Assembly: GCA_030674185.1 (NCBI GenBank)
Contig: JAPXFY010000031.1
Coordinates: 42,901,085-42,965,084 of the forward strand
DNA: 64,000 nucleotides
DNA from: Monoplex corrugatus
Taxonomy: Eukaryota > Mollusca > Gastropoda > Littorinimorpha > Ranellidae
Direction of reading: 5' to 3'
Part shown: positions 34,116 through 47,100 of the stretch, in pieces
Position numbering within the stretch: position 1 is the stretch's first letter
How the letters are laid out: every line of letters begins with the position of its first letter
Notes under the pieces: model-generated
Seen by the model: the letters and a program-made list of their open reading frames with translations, nothing else
Database searches by the model: none
Told to the model about the DNA's origin: nothing
Program-made: the position numbers and the translations under genes

Positions 34116-35299
34116 TCAGTATTTCAACAGGTGCCCATCCCTGCTAGCTCAGTTACCTAATTCGGCTGAAATTTCAGTCAGTGATATCCCTGGGCCTTGT
34201 TCAGGTACAGCCAATCAATGCCCTTCCGCTTGACAAGCCTCCAAGCAACTTGCTTTGTTTCATGCCATGGTCTCTTGCACTTACTCCTTGTGTGCAGATT
34301 TGTGGGTCTTCTTCCATTGGTTTGAACACAGCAGTCATATTACTCTCATTTGAAGTTTTTTTCTGAAGTTATTGTGGCTTGTCGAGTTGTCTCCCCCACC
34401 CCCAGTTTCGAATTCCCATTTCTACTGTTGAAATGTAGAACGTGAAGTGGATAAGATCCCCATGATGTTTTTTTGTTTTTTTCAAATCTGGAGCAATTTT
34501 CATTGCTTCATCACCCACCTGCAATCTTGCAAAGATGTAGAACTTTCCAGATGCTTGTTGAAGATTCCATTCTGAAGCACATCTAAATGTAACATACACT
34601 GATACCTTGTCATTTTATGATGTAACAATCTTGTCATTAACTCTGAAAGGAATAAAGATTAAAGGTTTGGCCTTTCAAATGATATACTGCTTCTTGTGAT
34701 CAGTGAGCTGGGACATCTGTAGAAGCAGTTTGATCATTTTGTCTTTCACAGCAATGTGAGCGGGGATGGTAGGGCGGGAGGAGTTGTTAGAAACAGTTGC
34801 ACATATAACTAAACAGGGATTTGATGATAAACACACACACACACACACACACACACCCTATCTGAAGCTTTATTTTGTGTGTTTGTCAAACCAACAACAA
34901 AATACAAAATCATGCAATTCTAGATCTGTTCTAGTTTCTCATCTGCACAGAGATTTGCAATGAGCAATGCTTGTGTTAAAAACAAACAGTTCTTTTGTAA
35001 TTTTTTTTTTTAGAAAAAGGAAGTTACACAATACTTGATCCTCTTGTTAATGTAAAACTTCTCATTAAAAATCTCAAGGCACCTTGTCCTACAAACACAT
35101 AAAACTACTAACCACAGTTCCCCCATGGGATCAGCTGATCCTGGCCACAAGCCCTATTAGTGACGACCCCCGGCAAGCAGGCACGGGGACGGTGTGGTCT
35201 CTGCAGGTCGAGTCTTGTCATAGTTTCTCCCTTGTACGAGTGCTGTCTTTCACTCTCGGTCAAACATATCTGCTCATCTGTGGATGACGGAAAAGAAGT

Positions 35300-35575
35300 T
35301 GAGTAAGAAATGTTGATGTAAATAGTTTTGGAACAACAGCCGCCTGAATGAGGATATGCAAGGGTTGAGTAAAAAAGGTTACGTAAATAGCTGTTTGGAA
35401 CTAACAGCCGCCTGATATGAGGGACATGCCCACAGGAATAAAAAAGGTAACGTAAATAGCTGTTTGGAACTAACAGCCAGTTGATCTGAAGGGTATGCCC
35501 ACAAGTTGAGTAAAAGATGTCAGAAATAGCTGATTGGATCTTTCAGCCAGTTGATCTAAGGGACATGCCCACATT
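35300..35575. repeat. degenerate tandem repeat, ~75-bp unit, 4 copies
   Basis: Units contain TTGAGTAAAAAAGGTTACG, AAATAGCTGTTTGGAAC, TAACAGCC and GGACATGCCCACA. The first and last copies are diverged. Confidence 0.7.
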
Positions 35576-36680
35576 TTCCTGAAATCAAAGAAAGACTTCT
35601 CTGTTCACCCAAATCTTCTACAGATGATATTTATAATTAATCTGCACCAGCATGTACTGTCACTCGTAACAACTGATATATGTGGCAGTGTCAATATGAG
35701 GGTCATCCTGTTCTCAGTACAACATTCAAATAACTTAGAAAGTGATTGTAGCAGCCCTTTGAAACTCTACTCACACCTGGACCAATTATTCTGTGATCTA
35801 ATGACCAATTCCCATTTGTTGAAAAAGTCTGAAACATACAGTTGGCAACCAGAGTTCATATGTTTGTTGTTCCTGCTTGGCCACTTCCTCTTCCAAATCG
35901 TAAAAATATTTCACCATGAGGAAGTGAATGGGGGAGATTTTTCCAACTTGGGCAACAGATCAAATTTTGGGGCAGATGGGCTTTCCCTTCCATGTAGATG
36001 CATCTATCATTGCTGGTAGGTAAGCAGAATATTCCTGCCACCTTAACAGCCCATTGTTGGCAGACAGAAAAGCGGAAAAATTCTACAATTTCCAGAATAT
36101 GGTCAAAGGGAAATAACTTCTACAGTCAGCGTTGTGGATGTCTTAGCTTGTAATGAACCGTAGTTGAGATGCTGTGGCACAGTAGTCGGTGACTTCGGCA
36201 GACATGAAACAAAGAAAGCAGTACTTGGTTTCTCCAGTAATCAAAATGTATCTGTGTACATGACATGTTTGTGCATGGTATAAGGGGTGTGTATCTATGT
36301 ACAGCAGCATACAGGTGTTTTAAGTCGGGGCTGACACTGTACAGGAAGAAATTTTATACAGATGTTTGTAGGTGCTGGGGAGGAAGTGTACAGGAAGGAG
36401 TACAACTAACAACGTATGTATGGAAGTGTCCTATCAAGCCATGAAAACACATCAAATATGTCAGTGAATTTCTTCTATGCCAAAGAGTATTGATGTCTTA
36501 ATGTTACTTGCAAATAAGGCACTACTATGTCCACGTCAGATCGCGGAAAATTTCCTGTTTCTATTCCAAACTGGAGAATCCCATTTGTATGAATCAGAAA
36601 CCTTTATCTGTTCACTAAAATTATGCACAATGCTATGTCAGGTCAGGGTTTCCCTGCTACTGGTAAAATGTAACCCAGTA
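35576..36680. other. no recognised gene
   Basis: Unique-looking sequence between the repeat above and the LINE-like fragment below. ORFs on both strands are short and resemble nothing known. A downstream MLF exon was searched for here and not found. Confidence 0.5.
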
Positions 36681-36689
36681 CAACCTGCT

Positions 36690-37165
36690 GCGTTGGGTAG
36701 ATGGGGCTCGTAGCCTTGGGTGGCAGCTCATCTAGGAGAAGGAAAACTCTGACCTCAAACCTCTGCTGCCTTGCGGCGTATCTAATCATGAAAAAGGCTT
36801 TGGGAGTAAAACTAAGGAAAAATCTGGAGCTGGAGTCCCTAAGCGGGAGCAGTCTGCCGCTGTTTTCAGCAATATTGCAACAACTGCAACACTGTTGGTG
36901 CCAAACTACCAGCCTCCGCCATTCCTTTGGTCCCATCAACAGTGTGGAGAGAGGAACCTGGTACATGGGCAACAGCTTGTCCTCCCTATCACCCTGCCCT
37001 GCCTTACATCCTGGAGAGGTCACTCCAGCTTTGCCTCATGGTGTCAAAACAACAGTGGAAACAGCAGTCTACCGATTATAAGCTACAACTCAACTGGCAT
37101 AGAGTGTAACGCCAGAGGCTGCTTCCAATGGTGGAAGAGATTCTCAGATCTCACTGGATAGCTAC
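36690..37165 (+). mobile_element. probable LINE 5' fragment
   Basis: GGGGCTCGTAGCCTTGGGTG, GGCAGCTCATCTAGGAGAAG and AAAACTCTGACCTC followed by TCTGCTGCCTTG look like the conserved 5' leader of some invertebrate LINEs, followed by a short open stretch. The identification is from general resemblance only. It argues against reading the reverse strand here as an MLF exon. Confidence 0.35.
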
Positions 37166-37833
37166 CGCCTGCCTAAGCTGTCCCACCAGTCTGAAAATGC
37201 TTGTTTTTACACAGCAAGTATTACAGAATTAAGTACAAGTCATTAACAATGTGATAACACAAAATCTGAAAATAGTGACTGTTTTACACATCAAGCATCT
37301 CAATGAAGTACATATCACTGACAATGTGATAACAATAAATCTGAAAATCATACTACATGTAGTTTTACCAGTCATACACAGAGGAAACAATACCATGCAA
37401 TCAGAACTTACTGGCCAGCATTTCAATCCCCAGTTTTTCATGCAAAAAAAATGTGCTCCATCTCACTTCTGTTAAGGTTAAAAGATTATCCCACACTTGT
37501 ACAATCTTGAAGTAATCAGAGAAAGAGATCAAAGAGATCTCTTTTTTTTTTCAGGGCCAGTTTATGAGGGTGGTGTCAACATTCTTCCTTGAGGCTTTAC
37601 CTTTCTCAACCCTAAACAGAATGAAGTACTCATTTAAAGTGGAGACTATCGGAGGATCATGTGCTTAAAGTTCTCCAAAGCCAGACTTGAGCGTTCAGTT
37701 AGATTGGAAAGCAGGAGCTCTACTTCTAACATACTATGCCAACCTTTAGACCCTAGTCTTGCAACCTCCTCACACACATGTACCATTCTCACTCCATTCA
37801 CCACTGACACAATGACCCCTTACCACAACCCAC

Positions 37834-38122
37834 CTTCCACCATGTTGACATACTCCTGGTTCTCCTCTTCCTGGCCAGTGCGTCGGTTTTTCTGGCGCTG
37901 AATCACATGACCTTTGTCTCCAAGGTAACGGCCAATAGCCATTTTGTCTTGCCCAGTCTCTGAGTCGCGCAATGTTTTGCGTGTCTCTCTCACACCACCA
38001 GGGACCTGAGCGGTAGAGGTGGAGGCCTGGTAGACTTTGGGCTCTGCGCCGCCCATTTTGGAGTAGGATGAAAATGAGGAGTGAGAGTACATGTGGTTGT
38101 CTGGGTCCCTGCTGGTTTTCCC
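37834..38122 (-). CDS. MLF-like: MLF exon 3 (core MLF domain)
   Basis: It starts after acceptor GATACACAG in phase 0 and encodes the best-conserved family core, including KVYQASTSTAQVPGGVRETR, KTLRDSETGQDKMAIGR and GHVIQRQ. Two donors are possible: GTGGGT after 37834 (phase 1) or the stronger GTAAGG after 37824 (phase 2). The correct one depends on the next exon, which was not found. Confidence 0.92.
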
Positions 38123-41100
38123 CTGTGTATCACAAAACAAATGGCAAGATCAGGACTACATTGTGGGTCATCACTCCATACAGCTCTGCTGTTTTCTGTC
38201 TACCCAACTTCAGGTACTTTTTTGCTTTCAATTTCAAGACATGGCTTGTGCTGATAGTTGTGCATCTACTGGGGACTCTTTCAGTATACATAGTATCCCC
38301 ACTTTCTGGAAGTTCTGTGCTAGAAAATTCCTCTTTTCTGTCACTCTCTTTGTTTCTTCCTTCCTCCTTTGCTTTCTGTCATTTCTTCCTATCATTTTCT
38401 GCCTTGCTGGTTTATTCACCTGTATGTGTTTGATAAAGTCTTACGCACTGTCTCTTAGGATTGATAACTGGGTACATGTATTAAGAGCATTTTTGGGCTC
38501 TAGGGAAGTGAGATATGCAGAAGCAATTTTAGGTAATATAGGCCTGTTTTTAATAAATTTATATGTTTTAGTGTCCTTAGTTATATTTAAATTTGTATTC
38601 AGATTTTTTTAAATTCCCTGTGTGATAAATTGGACAGAGTGGTCAATGCCAGAGGCATTTCCTTAGATTATTTGCACAAATACATTGATATGTGTAGTTA
38701 ATTTTCTTTTCCTTTTTTTCCTCTTGAAGTATCATGTACGTTTTGAAACGGTTATAGCCCTGATATGGCTCTACACAGTCAGCTGGGCTTAAAACAAAGA
38801 TAGTAACAACTTAGATCCTCTAGTTATTAAAACATTTACATAAATTCAGGATGTGATACGTACTGAATGACCAGAATGGAATGAATGTGTCTGGCCACAA
38901 TCCTGTCACATTTCCTGTAAATTCAGGATGTGATATGTACTGAATGACCAGAATGGAATGAATGTGTCTGGCACAAATCCTGTCAACATTTCCTGTAAAT
39001 TCAGGATGTGATACGTACTGAATGACCAGAATGGAATGAATGTGTCTTGCACAAATCCTGTTTACATTTCCTGTAAATTCAGGATGTGATATGTACTGAA
39101 TGACCAGAATGGAATGAATGTGTCTTGCACAAATCCTGTTACATTTCCTGTAAATTCAGGATGTGATATGTACTGAATGACCAGAATGGAATGAATGTGT
39201 CTGGCACAAATCCTGTCAACATTTCCTGTAAATTCAGGATGTGATATGTACTGAATGACCAGAATGGAATGAATGTGTCTGGCACAAATCCTGTCAACAT
39301 TTCCTGTAAATTCAGGATGTGATATGTACTGAATGACCAGAATGGAATGAATGTGTCTGGCACAAATCCTGTCAACATTTCCTGTAAATTCAGGATGTGA
39401 TATGTACTGAATGACCAGAATGGAATGAATGTGTCTGGCACAAATCCTGTCAACATTTCCTGTAAATTCAGGATGTGATATGTACTGAATGACCAGAATG
39501 GAATGAATGTGTCTGGCACAAATCCTGTCAACATTTCCTGTAAATTCAGGATGTGATATGTACTGAATGACCAGAATGGAATGAATGTGTCTGGCACAAA
39601 TCCTGTCAACATTTCCTGTAAATTCAGGATGTGATATGTACTGAATGACCAATGGAATGAATGTGTCTGGCACAAATCCTGTCAACATTTCCTGTAAATT
39701 CAGGATGTGATATGTACTGAATGACCAGAATGGAATGAATGTGTCTGGCACAAATCCTGTCAACATTTCCTGTAAATTCAGGATGTGATATGTACTGAAT
39801 GACCAGAATGGAATGAATGTGTCTGGCACAAATCCTGTCAACATTTCCTGTAAATTCAGGATGTGATATGTACTGAATGACCAGAATGGAATGAATGTGT
39901 CTGGCACAAATCCTGTCAACATTTCCTGTAAATTCAGGATGTGATATGTACTGAATGACCAGAATGGAATGAATGTGTCTGGCACAAATCCTGTCAACAT
40001 TTCCTGTAAATTCAGGATGTGATATGTACTGAATGACCAGAATGGAATGAATGTGTCTGGCACAAATCCTGTCAACATTTCCTGTAAATTCAGGATGTGA
40101 TAATGTACTGAATGACCAGAATGGAATGAATGTGTCTGGCACAAATCCTGTCAACATTTCCTGTAAATTCAGGATGTGATATTACTGAATGACCAGAATG
40201 GAATGAATGTGTCTGGCACAAATCCTGTCAACATTTCCTGTAAATTCAGGATGTGATATGTACTGAATGACCAGAATGGAATGAATGTGTCTGGCACAAA
40301 TCCTGTCAACATTTCCTGTAAATTCAGGATGTGATAATGTACTGAATGACCAGAATGGAATGAATGTGTCTGGCACAAATCCTGTCAACATTTCCTGTAA
40401 ATTCAGGATGTGATATGTACTGAATGACCAGAATGGAATGAATGTGTCTGGCACAAATCCTGTCAACATTTCCTGTAAATTCAGGATGTGATATGTACTG
40501 AATGACCAGAATGGAATGAATGTGTCTGGCACAAATCCTGTCAACATTTCCTGTAAATTCAGGATGTGATATGTACTGAATGACCAGAATGGAATGAATG
40601 TGTCTGGCACAAATCCTGTCAACATTTCCTGTAAATTCAGGATGTGATATGTACTGAATGACCAGAATGGAATGAATGTGTCTGGCACAAATCCTGTCAA
40701 CATTTCCTGTAAATTCAGGATGTGATATGTACTGAATGACCAGAATGGAATGAATGTGTCTGGCACAAATCCTGTCAACATTTCCTGTAAATTCAGGATG
40801 TGATATGTACTGAATGACCAGAATGGAATGAATGTGTCTGGCACAAATCCTGTCAACATTTCCTGTAAATTCAGGATGTGATATGTACTGAATGACCAGA
40901 ATGGAATGAATGTGTCTGGCACAAATCCTGTCAACATTTCCTGTAAATTCAGGATGTGATATGTACTGAATGACCAGAATGGAATGAATGTGTCTGGCAC
41001 AAATCCTGTCAACATTTCCTGTAAATTCAGGATGTGATATGTACTGAATGACCAGAATGGAATGAATGTGTCTGGCACAAATCCTGTCAACATTTCCTGT

Positions 41101-44100
41101 AAATTCAGGATGTGATATGTACTGAATGACCAGAATGGAATGAATGTGTCTGGCACAAATCCTGTCAACATTTCCTGTAAATTCAGGATGTGATATGTAC
41201 TGAATGACCAGAATGGAATGAATGTGTCTGGCACAAATCCTGTCAACATTTCCTGTAAATTCAGGATGTGATATGTACTGAATGACCAGAATGGAATGAA
41301 TGTGTCTGGCACAAATCCTGTCAACATTTCCTGTAAATTCAGGATGTGATATGTACTGAATGACCAGAATGGAATGAATGTGTCTGGCACAAATCCTGTC
41401 AACATTTCCTGTAAATTCAGGATGTGATATGTACTGAATGACCAGAATGGAATGAATGTGTCTGGCACAAATCCTGTCAACATTTCCTGTAAATTCAGGA
41501 TGTGATATTACTGAATGACCAGAATGGAATGAATGTGTCTGGCACAAATCCTGTCAACATTTCCTGTAAATTCAGGATGTGATATGTACTGAATGACCAG
41601 AATGGAATGAATGTTCTGGCACAAATCCTGTCAACATTTCCTGTAAATTCAGGATGTGATATGTACTGAATGACCAGAATGGAATGAATGTGTCTGGCAC
41701 AAATCCTGTCAACATTTCCTGTAAATTCAGGATGTGATATGTACTGAATGACCAGAATGGAATGAATGTGTCTGGCACAAATCCTGTCAACATTTCCTGT
41801 AAATTCAGGATGTGATATGTACTGAATGACCAGAATGGAATGAATGTGTCTGGCACAAATCCTGTCAACATTTCCTGTAAATTCAGGATGTGATATGTAC
41901 TGAATGACCAGAATGGAATGAATGTGTCTGGCACAAATCCTGTCAACATTTCCTGTAAATTCAGGATGTGATATGTACTGAATGACCAGAATGGAATGAA
42001 TGTGTCTGGCACAAATCCTGTCAACATTTCCTGTAAATTCAGGATGTGATATGTACTGAATGACCAGAATGGAATGAATGTGTCTGGCACAAATCCTGTC
42101 AACATTTCCTGTAAATTCAGGATGTGATATGTACTGAATGACCAGAATGGAATGAATGTGTCTGGCACAAATCCTGTCAACATTTCCTGTAAATTCAGGA
42201 TGTGATATGTACTGAATGACCAGAATGGAATGAATGTGTCTGGCACAAATCCTGTCAACATTTCCTGTAAATTCAGGATGTGATATGTACTGAATGACCA
42301 GAATGGAATGAATGTGTCTGGCACAAATCCTGTCAACATTTCCTGTAAATTCAGGATGTGATATGTACTGAATGACCAGAATGGAATGAATGTGTCTGGC
42401 ACAAATCCTGTCAACATTTCCTGTAAATTCAGGATGTGATATGTACTGAATGACCAGAATGGAATGAATGTGTCTGGCACAAATCCTGTCAACATTTCCT
42501 GTAAATTCAGGATGTGATATGTACTGAATGACCAGAATGGAATGAATGTGTCTGGCACAAATCCTGTCAACATTTCCTGTAAATTCAGGATGTGATATGT
42601 ACTGAATGACCAGAATGGAATGAATGTGTCTGGCACAAATCCTGTCAACATTTCCTGTAAATTCAGGATGTGATATGTACTGAATGACCAGAATGGAATG
42701 AATGTGTCTGGCACAAATCCTGTCAACATTTCCTGTAAATTCAGGATGTGATATGTACTGAATGACCAGAATGGAATGAATGTGTCTGGCACAAATCCTG
42801 TCAACATTTCCTGTAAATTCAGGATGTGATATGTACTGAATGACCAGAATGGAATGAATGTGTCTGGCACAAATCCTGTCAACATTTCCTGTAAATTCAG
42901 GATGTGATATGTACTGAATGACCAGAATGGAATGAATGTGTCTGGCACAAATCCTGTCAACATTTCCTGTAAATTCAGGATGTGATATGTACTGAATGAC
43001 CAGAATGGAATGAATGTGTCTGGCACAAATCCTGTCAACATTTCCTGTAAATTCAGGATGTGATATGTACTGAATGACCAGAATGGAATGAATGTGTCTG
43101 GCACAAATCCTGTCAACATTTCCTGTAAATTCAGGATGTGATATGTACTGAATGACCAGAATGGAATGAATGTGTCTGGCACAAATCCTGTCAACATTTC
43201 CTGTAAATTCAGGATGTGATATGTACTGAATGACCAGAATGGAATGAATGTGTCTGGCACAAATCCTGTCAACATTTCCTGTAAATTCAGGATGTGATAT
43301 GTACTGAATGACCAGAATGGAATGAATGTGTCTGGCACAAATCCTGTCAACATTTCCTGTAAATTCAGGATGTGATATGTACTGAATGACCAGAATGGAA
43401 TGAATGTGTCTGGCACAAATCCTGTCAACATTTCCTGTCTGTCATTATCCATGTTGACAGTTTGGATAACTCACTATTTCATCCGCATCAACTTCAATCA
43501 AGACATTAAAAAAACTGAAATTTTCAGAAATTACAAGTTTATTTAAGATGGGGGGAACAGATGGAGAAAAATCTCACATAATGAAGTGTTCTTTGGTCTT
43601 GTTGTTTTGCATTTGTATTATTTATCTTTCTCATTTTGACAGAGGAAGAGATGTGGGAGGTATAGGGGAATGGGAACATTTTAAAACCAACAGAGGGTGG
43701 GAGGTATAGGGGGAATGGGAACATTTTAAAACCAACAGATGGTGGGAGGTATAGGGGAATGGGAACATTTTAAAACCAACAGATGGTGGGAGGTCAAGGG
43801 GAATGGAACATTTTAAAACCAACAGATGGTGGGAGGTATAGGGGGAATGGAACATTTTAAAACCAACAGATGGTGGGAGGTATAGGGGGAATGGGAACAT
43901 TTTAAAACCAACAGATGGTGGGAAGTATAGGGGAATGGTTAACATTTTAAACCAAAGATGGTTGTGAGGTATAGGGGGAATGGAACATTTTAAAACCAAC
44001 AGATGGTGGGAGTATAGGGGGAATGGGAACATTTTAAAACCAACAGATGGTGGGAGGTATAGGGGAATGGTTGAACATTTTAAAACCAACAGATGGTGGG

Positions 44101-47100
44101 AGGTATAGGGGGAATGGGAACATTTTAAAACCAACAGATGGTGTGAGGTATAGGGGGAATGGGAACATTTTAAAACCAACAGATGGTGGGAGGTATAGGG
44201 GGAATGGGAACATTTAAAACCAACAGATGGTGTGAGGTATAGGGGGAATGGGAACATTTTAAAACCAACAGATGGTGTGAGGTATAGGGGAATGGGAACA
44301 TTTTAAAACCAACAGATGGTGGAGGTATAGGGGGAATGGGAACATTTTAAAACCAACAGATGGTGTGAGGTATAGGGGGAATGGGAACATTTTAAAACCA
44401 ACAGATGGTGTGAGGTATAGGGGGAATGGGAACATTTTAAAACCAACAGATGGTGGGAGGTATAGGGGGAATGGGAACATTTTAAAACCAACAGATGGTG
44501 TGTATGAAAACAGCTTACAAAACAGGATCCCTGTCAGCATAGTTTCAGCTCAAAGAGTGCAAAGCCCATCCAACATACCACCTGTAATCTTCATTTCTCA
44601 ACTGACTTAACATGGCACTGATCCTGTAATTCAACATGGTTTTTAGAAAAAAGTTTGTGCGAGCACCGCATACACGGTGTGTGTTACTCTGTGTGTTGTT
44701 GGAAAGGTCCACAACCTGACAGAATCTGAGTAGAGTTACATGGGTGCAACTTTTTCTGTTTGACGACGGAATCCGTTTTTTCAAAAGAGTCAGAAACAAA
44801 ATCCGTTTTTTGAAAAAGCTGCAGTGTCTGGGGGCATAGCCCCCAGACTGCCATACGGGGCGCTGCTGGCCCCTGGACCCCTATCAGTTTTTTTGATTTT
44901 TCTAAGTTGCACCCTTGGAGTTATGGTCACCAATCACATAGTCCTTAGCAGTGTCTTTTAAACCACAATAGGATGTTGCAAAGATTAGACAACTTTTTGC
45001 CTGCATAAATCACAAGACATGCACACAACACAGACAGTGCAACCCTTTATCCAGCCAGCCTCACCTAAAGATGGAATGAGAACTGAGATAATTTCATGTC
45101 CAACACAAAATACATCATCTGTTTTTCATAATTACACCATCATCTACTTTGTTGGTTGTTATGACAATAATTTCATGTCTGGCACAAAATATACAATATT
45201 AAATTTAATTTGTGGACATCATCTATAAATAAAGAAGCTCAATACTGGTTGCCAGACATTAAATCAAGAATGAATATCATTACAAAAACAAAAGACAAAG
45301 AAATTAAAGAAGGAAGTAAATACTTGAACAGTCTACCATGTGAACAGAAAGAAGGAAAAACAGAAATAGCTACAAGAACAGTGTCAAGTATGTTTTCCAC
45401 TGAAGACAAAGGAGCATACATTTGTTTCCCGCATCATACAAGTAATAAATCCAGTGCCATTAGTCACTGGGCAGAAAGAGCAATACTTTTCTAGGAATCA
45501 GTTTTGCAGCCTTAAGCTCACCAAAGAGCCGTCAGGAATAAGGATGAAACCAGGATTATTTTACATACCTTAATGAGCTGCTCTACAGGTCCTTCCCCTC
45601 AGCCTATCGCCCATATAACTGCACAAAGACATCACTACTTCAGGGTTCATTCTTTTTCTTTTTGAGTGTGCCATGTTGATGGCACATTGCAATTACTGCT
45701 GACCCAGTATGTCTCTTCCAAGGAGAATGTTCAGTTCATTCCCTCCTGCATCATCTGACGCTTGAGGCAGTCAACACTCTCCACTTAAATCAGTCAGCAG
45801 TCAACACCCTGAAGTCACTCCAGCTTTTGTTTAATGGCCGGAGGTCTTTCTGGATAGTTTGTTAAAGAGTTGGTTTTGGACTGACCGTTCTTTTGTTTTC
45901 CCTTTGGTGTCCACCACAGCACTTGTTAGTGAGTCCTGTAGGAGGAACCTTGACACATGGCTAAGGCATTTCATACACCATTAGATTATCTCATTGGAAA
46001 ATGACTGCAGTTTCCTTTCCTCACTGGATTACACCAGGTCTCGCAACCATGTAGAAAGTGGTAGTTACATCCTGAGATCTAAAACTTAAAAGTCTGCTGT
46101 AATGTTATCGTCTTGTATGCTTTCTTAAGTAAACCTTCTAATAATCTTAGCAATGTTGAAAATGTGTTTCTCACCTCTGTTACAAATTAAAAGCAATGGC
46201 AAAACAAATAAAACAAACATACAAAAATTACAGTACTGAAATACACTGACTGATTTTACTGTAATCTGGTAGAATGTAAACTGACCAAGTAACTCTCAGC
46301 GTTTTGTGCTCTCAATTGTGCAACAATGGAACCTCTAGCGTGTGTGTATGTGTCTTTACAAAAGAAATAAAAAATCTGGGGGGTGGGAGTGATGGATATA
46401 AAGACATTGCCCTCTTGTATTAGTTTAAAAAAGTATATGTGGCTGATTGTTACAGAGCTCACCTGCTTTCAAAGTGGGTAAAAATAACAATATTCCATCC
46501 CTGAAAAGTCTACAATCCACAGGGCACAAATGAACTTCACAGAACAACTGAAGTGAGGCCAAGGAATGGGGGATTTGAGACAATGGAGGTCTCATATCTG
46601 ACTGGTCAAATATTTCTCCCCACTCCACTAAACCTTGAGTGCTGATCTAAGGTGCTAGTCTTTTGAATGAGAAAATAAACTGAGGTCCCATGCACAGCAT
46701 ACACTTAATGCATGTAAAACTAAAAGATCCAACAGTAACAAAACTGTCCACTGCAAAATGTAAACGTACCACTGTCACAAGTAAGCAAAAATATATACAT
46801 ACTGAGGGGTGGGGAGGGCAGTAACCACATTTCACAATTAAAAAAAAAAATTTTCATGAGGACAAAAGAAATCCAATCCGATCCAATCAGTCCCATCTTA
46901 TCAATTACAAACTTCTGGTGTACACAAATTTTCATCTCATTTACATGAACTATTCACAACCTTTTTCGATCTGGTCAGTTCTTGATTTTATTTCTCATTC
47001 AGTTCACAAAGTCTTGAATACGGCATATTTTGTTTTACAAACTTCTCATAGCACTCTGGATTCTGATGCACTTTGTTCAATAAATCACTCACAACATCCA

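Larger units (their letters stand above)
31160..34117 (-). mobile_element. L2/CR1-like LINE copy, nearly full RT, 5' truncated
   Basis: Read on the reverse strand, it begins inside the endonuclease (about 34117), contains the whole RT ORF, and ends with the GCGCTATATAAATATTG motif and (ATT)n at 31160-31195. The 3' UTR has a CA/GC tract (31225-31280) and a G-run of about 18 (31408-31425). No clear target-site duplication was found. Confidence 0.9.

Noticed and set aside
36643..36731. Reverse-strand candidate MLF last exon (acceptor CTCCTAG, frame DELPPKATSPIYPTQQ to TGA), phase-compatible with exon 3.
   Set aside because: It lacks any MLF C-terminal feature and lies in a segment that looks like a LINE 5' leader on the other strand.
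39062..43452. Very long reverse-strand ORFs (up to 626 codons) with a 26-residue period.
   Set aside because: They are a by-product of the 78-bp satellite, whose period is a multiple of three; several frames are open at once and there is no start, codon bias or splice context.
46425..46628. A 67-codon reverse-strand ORF in MLF intron 2.
   Set aside because: No MLF similarity and no acceptor/donor pair in phase with exons 2 and 3, which already join perfectly.
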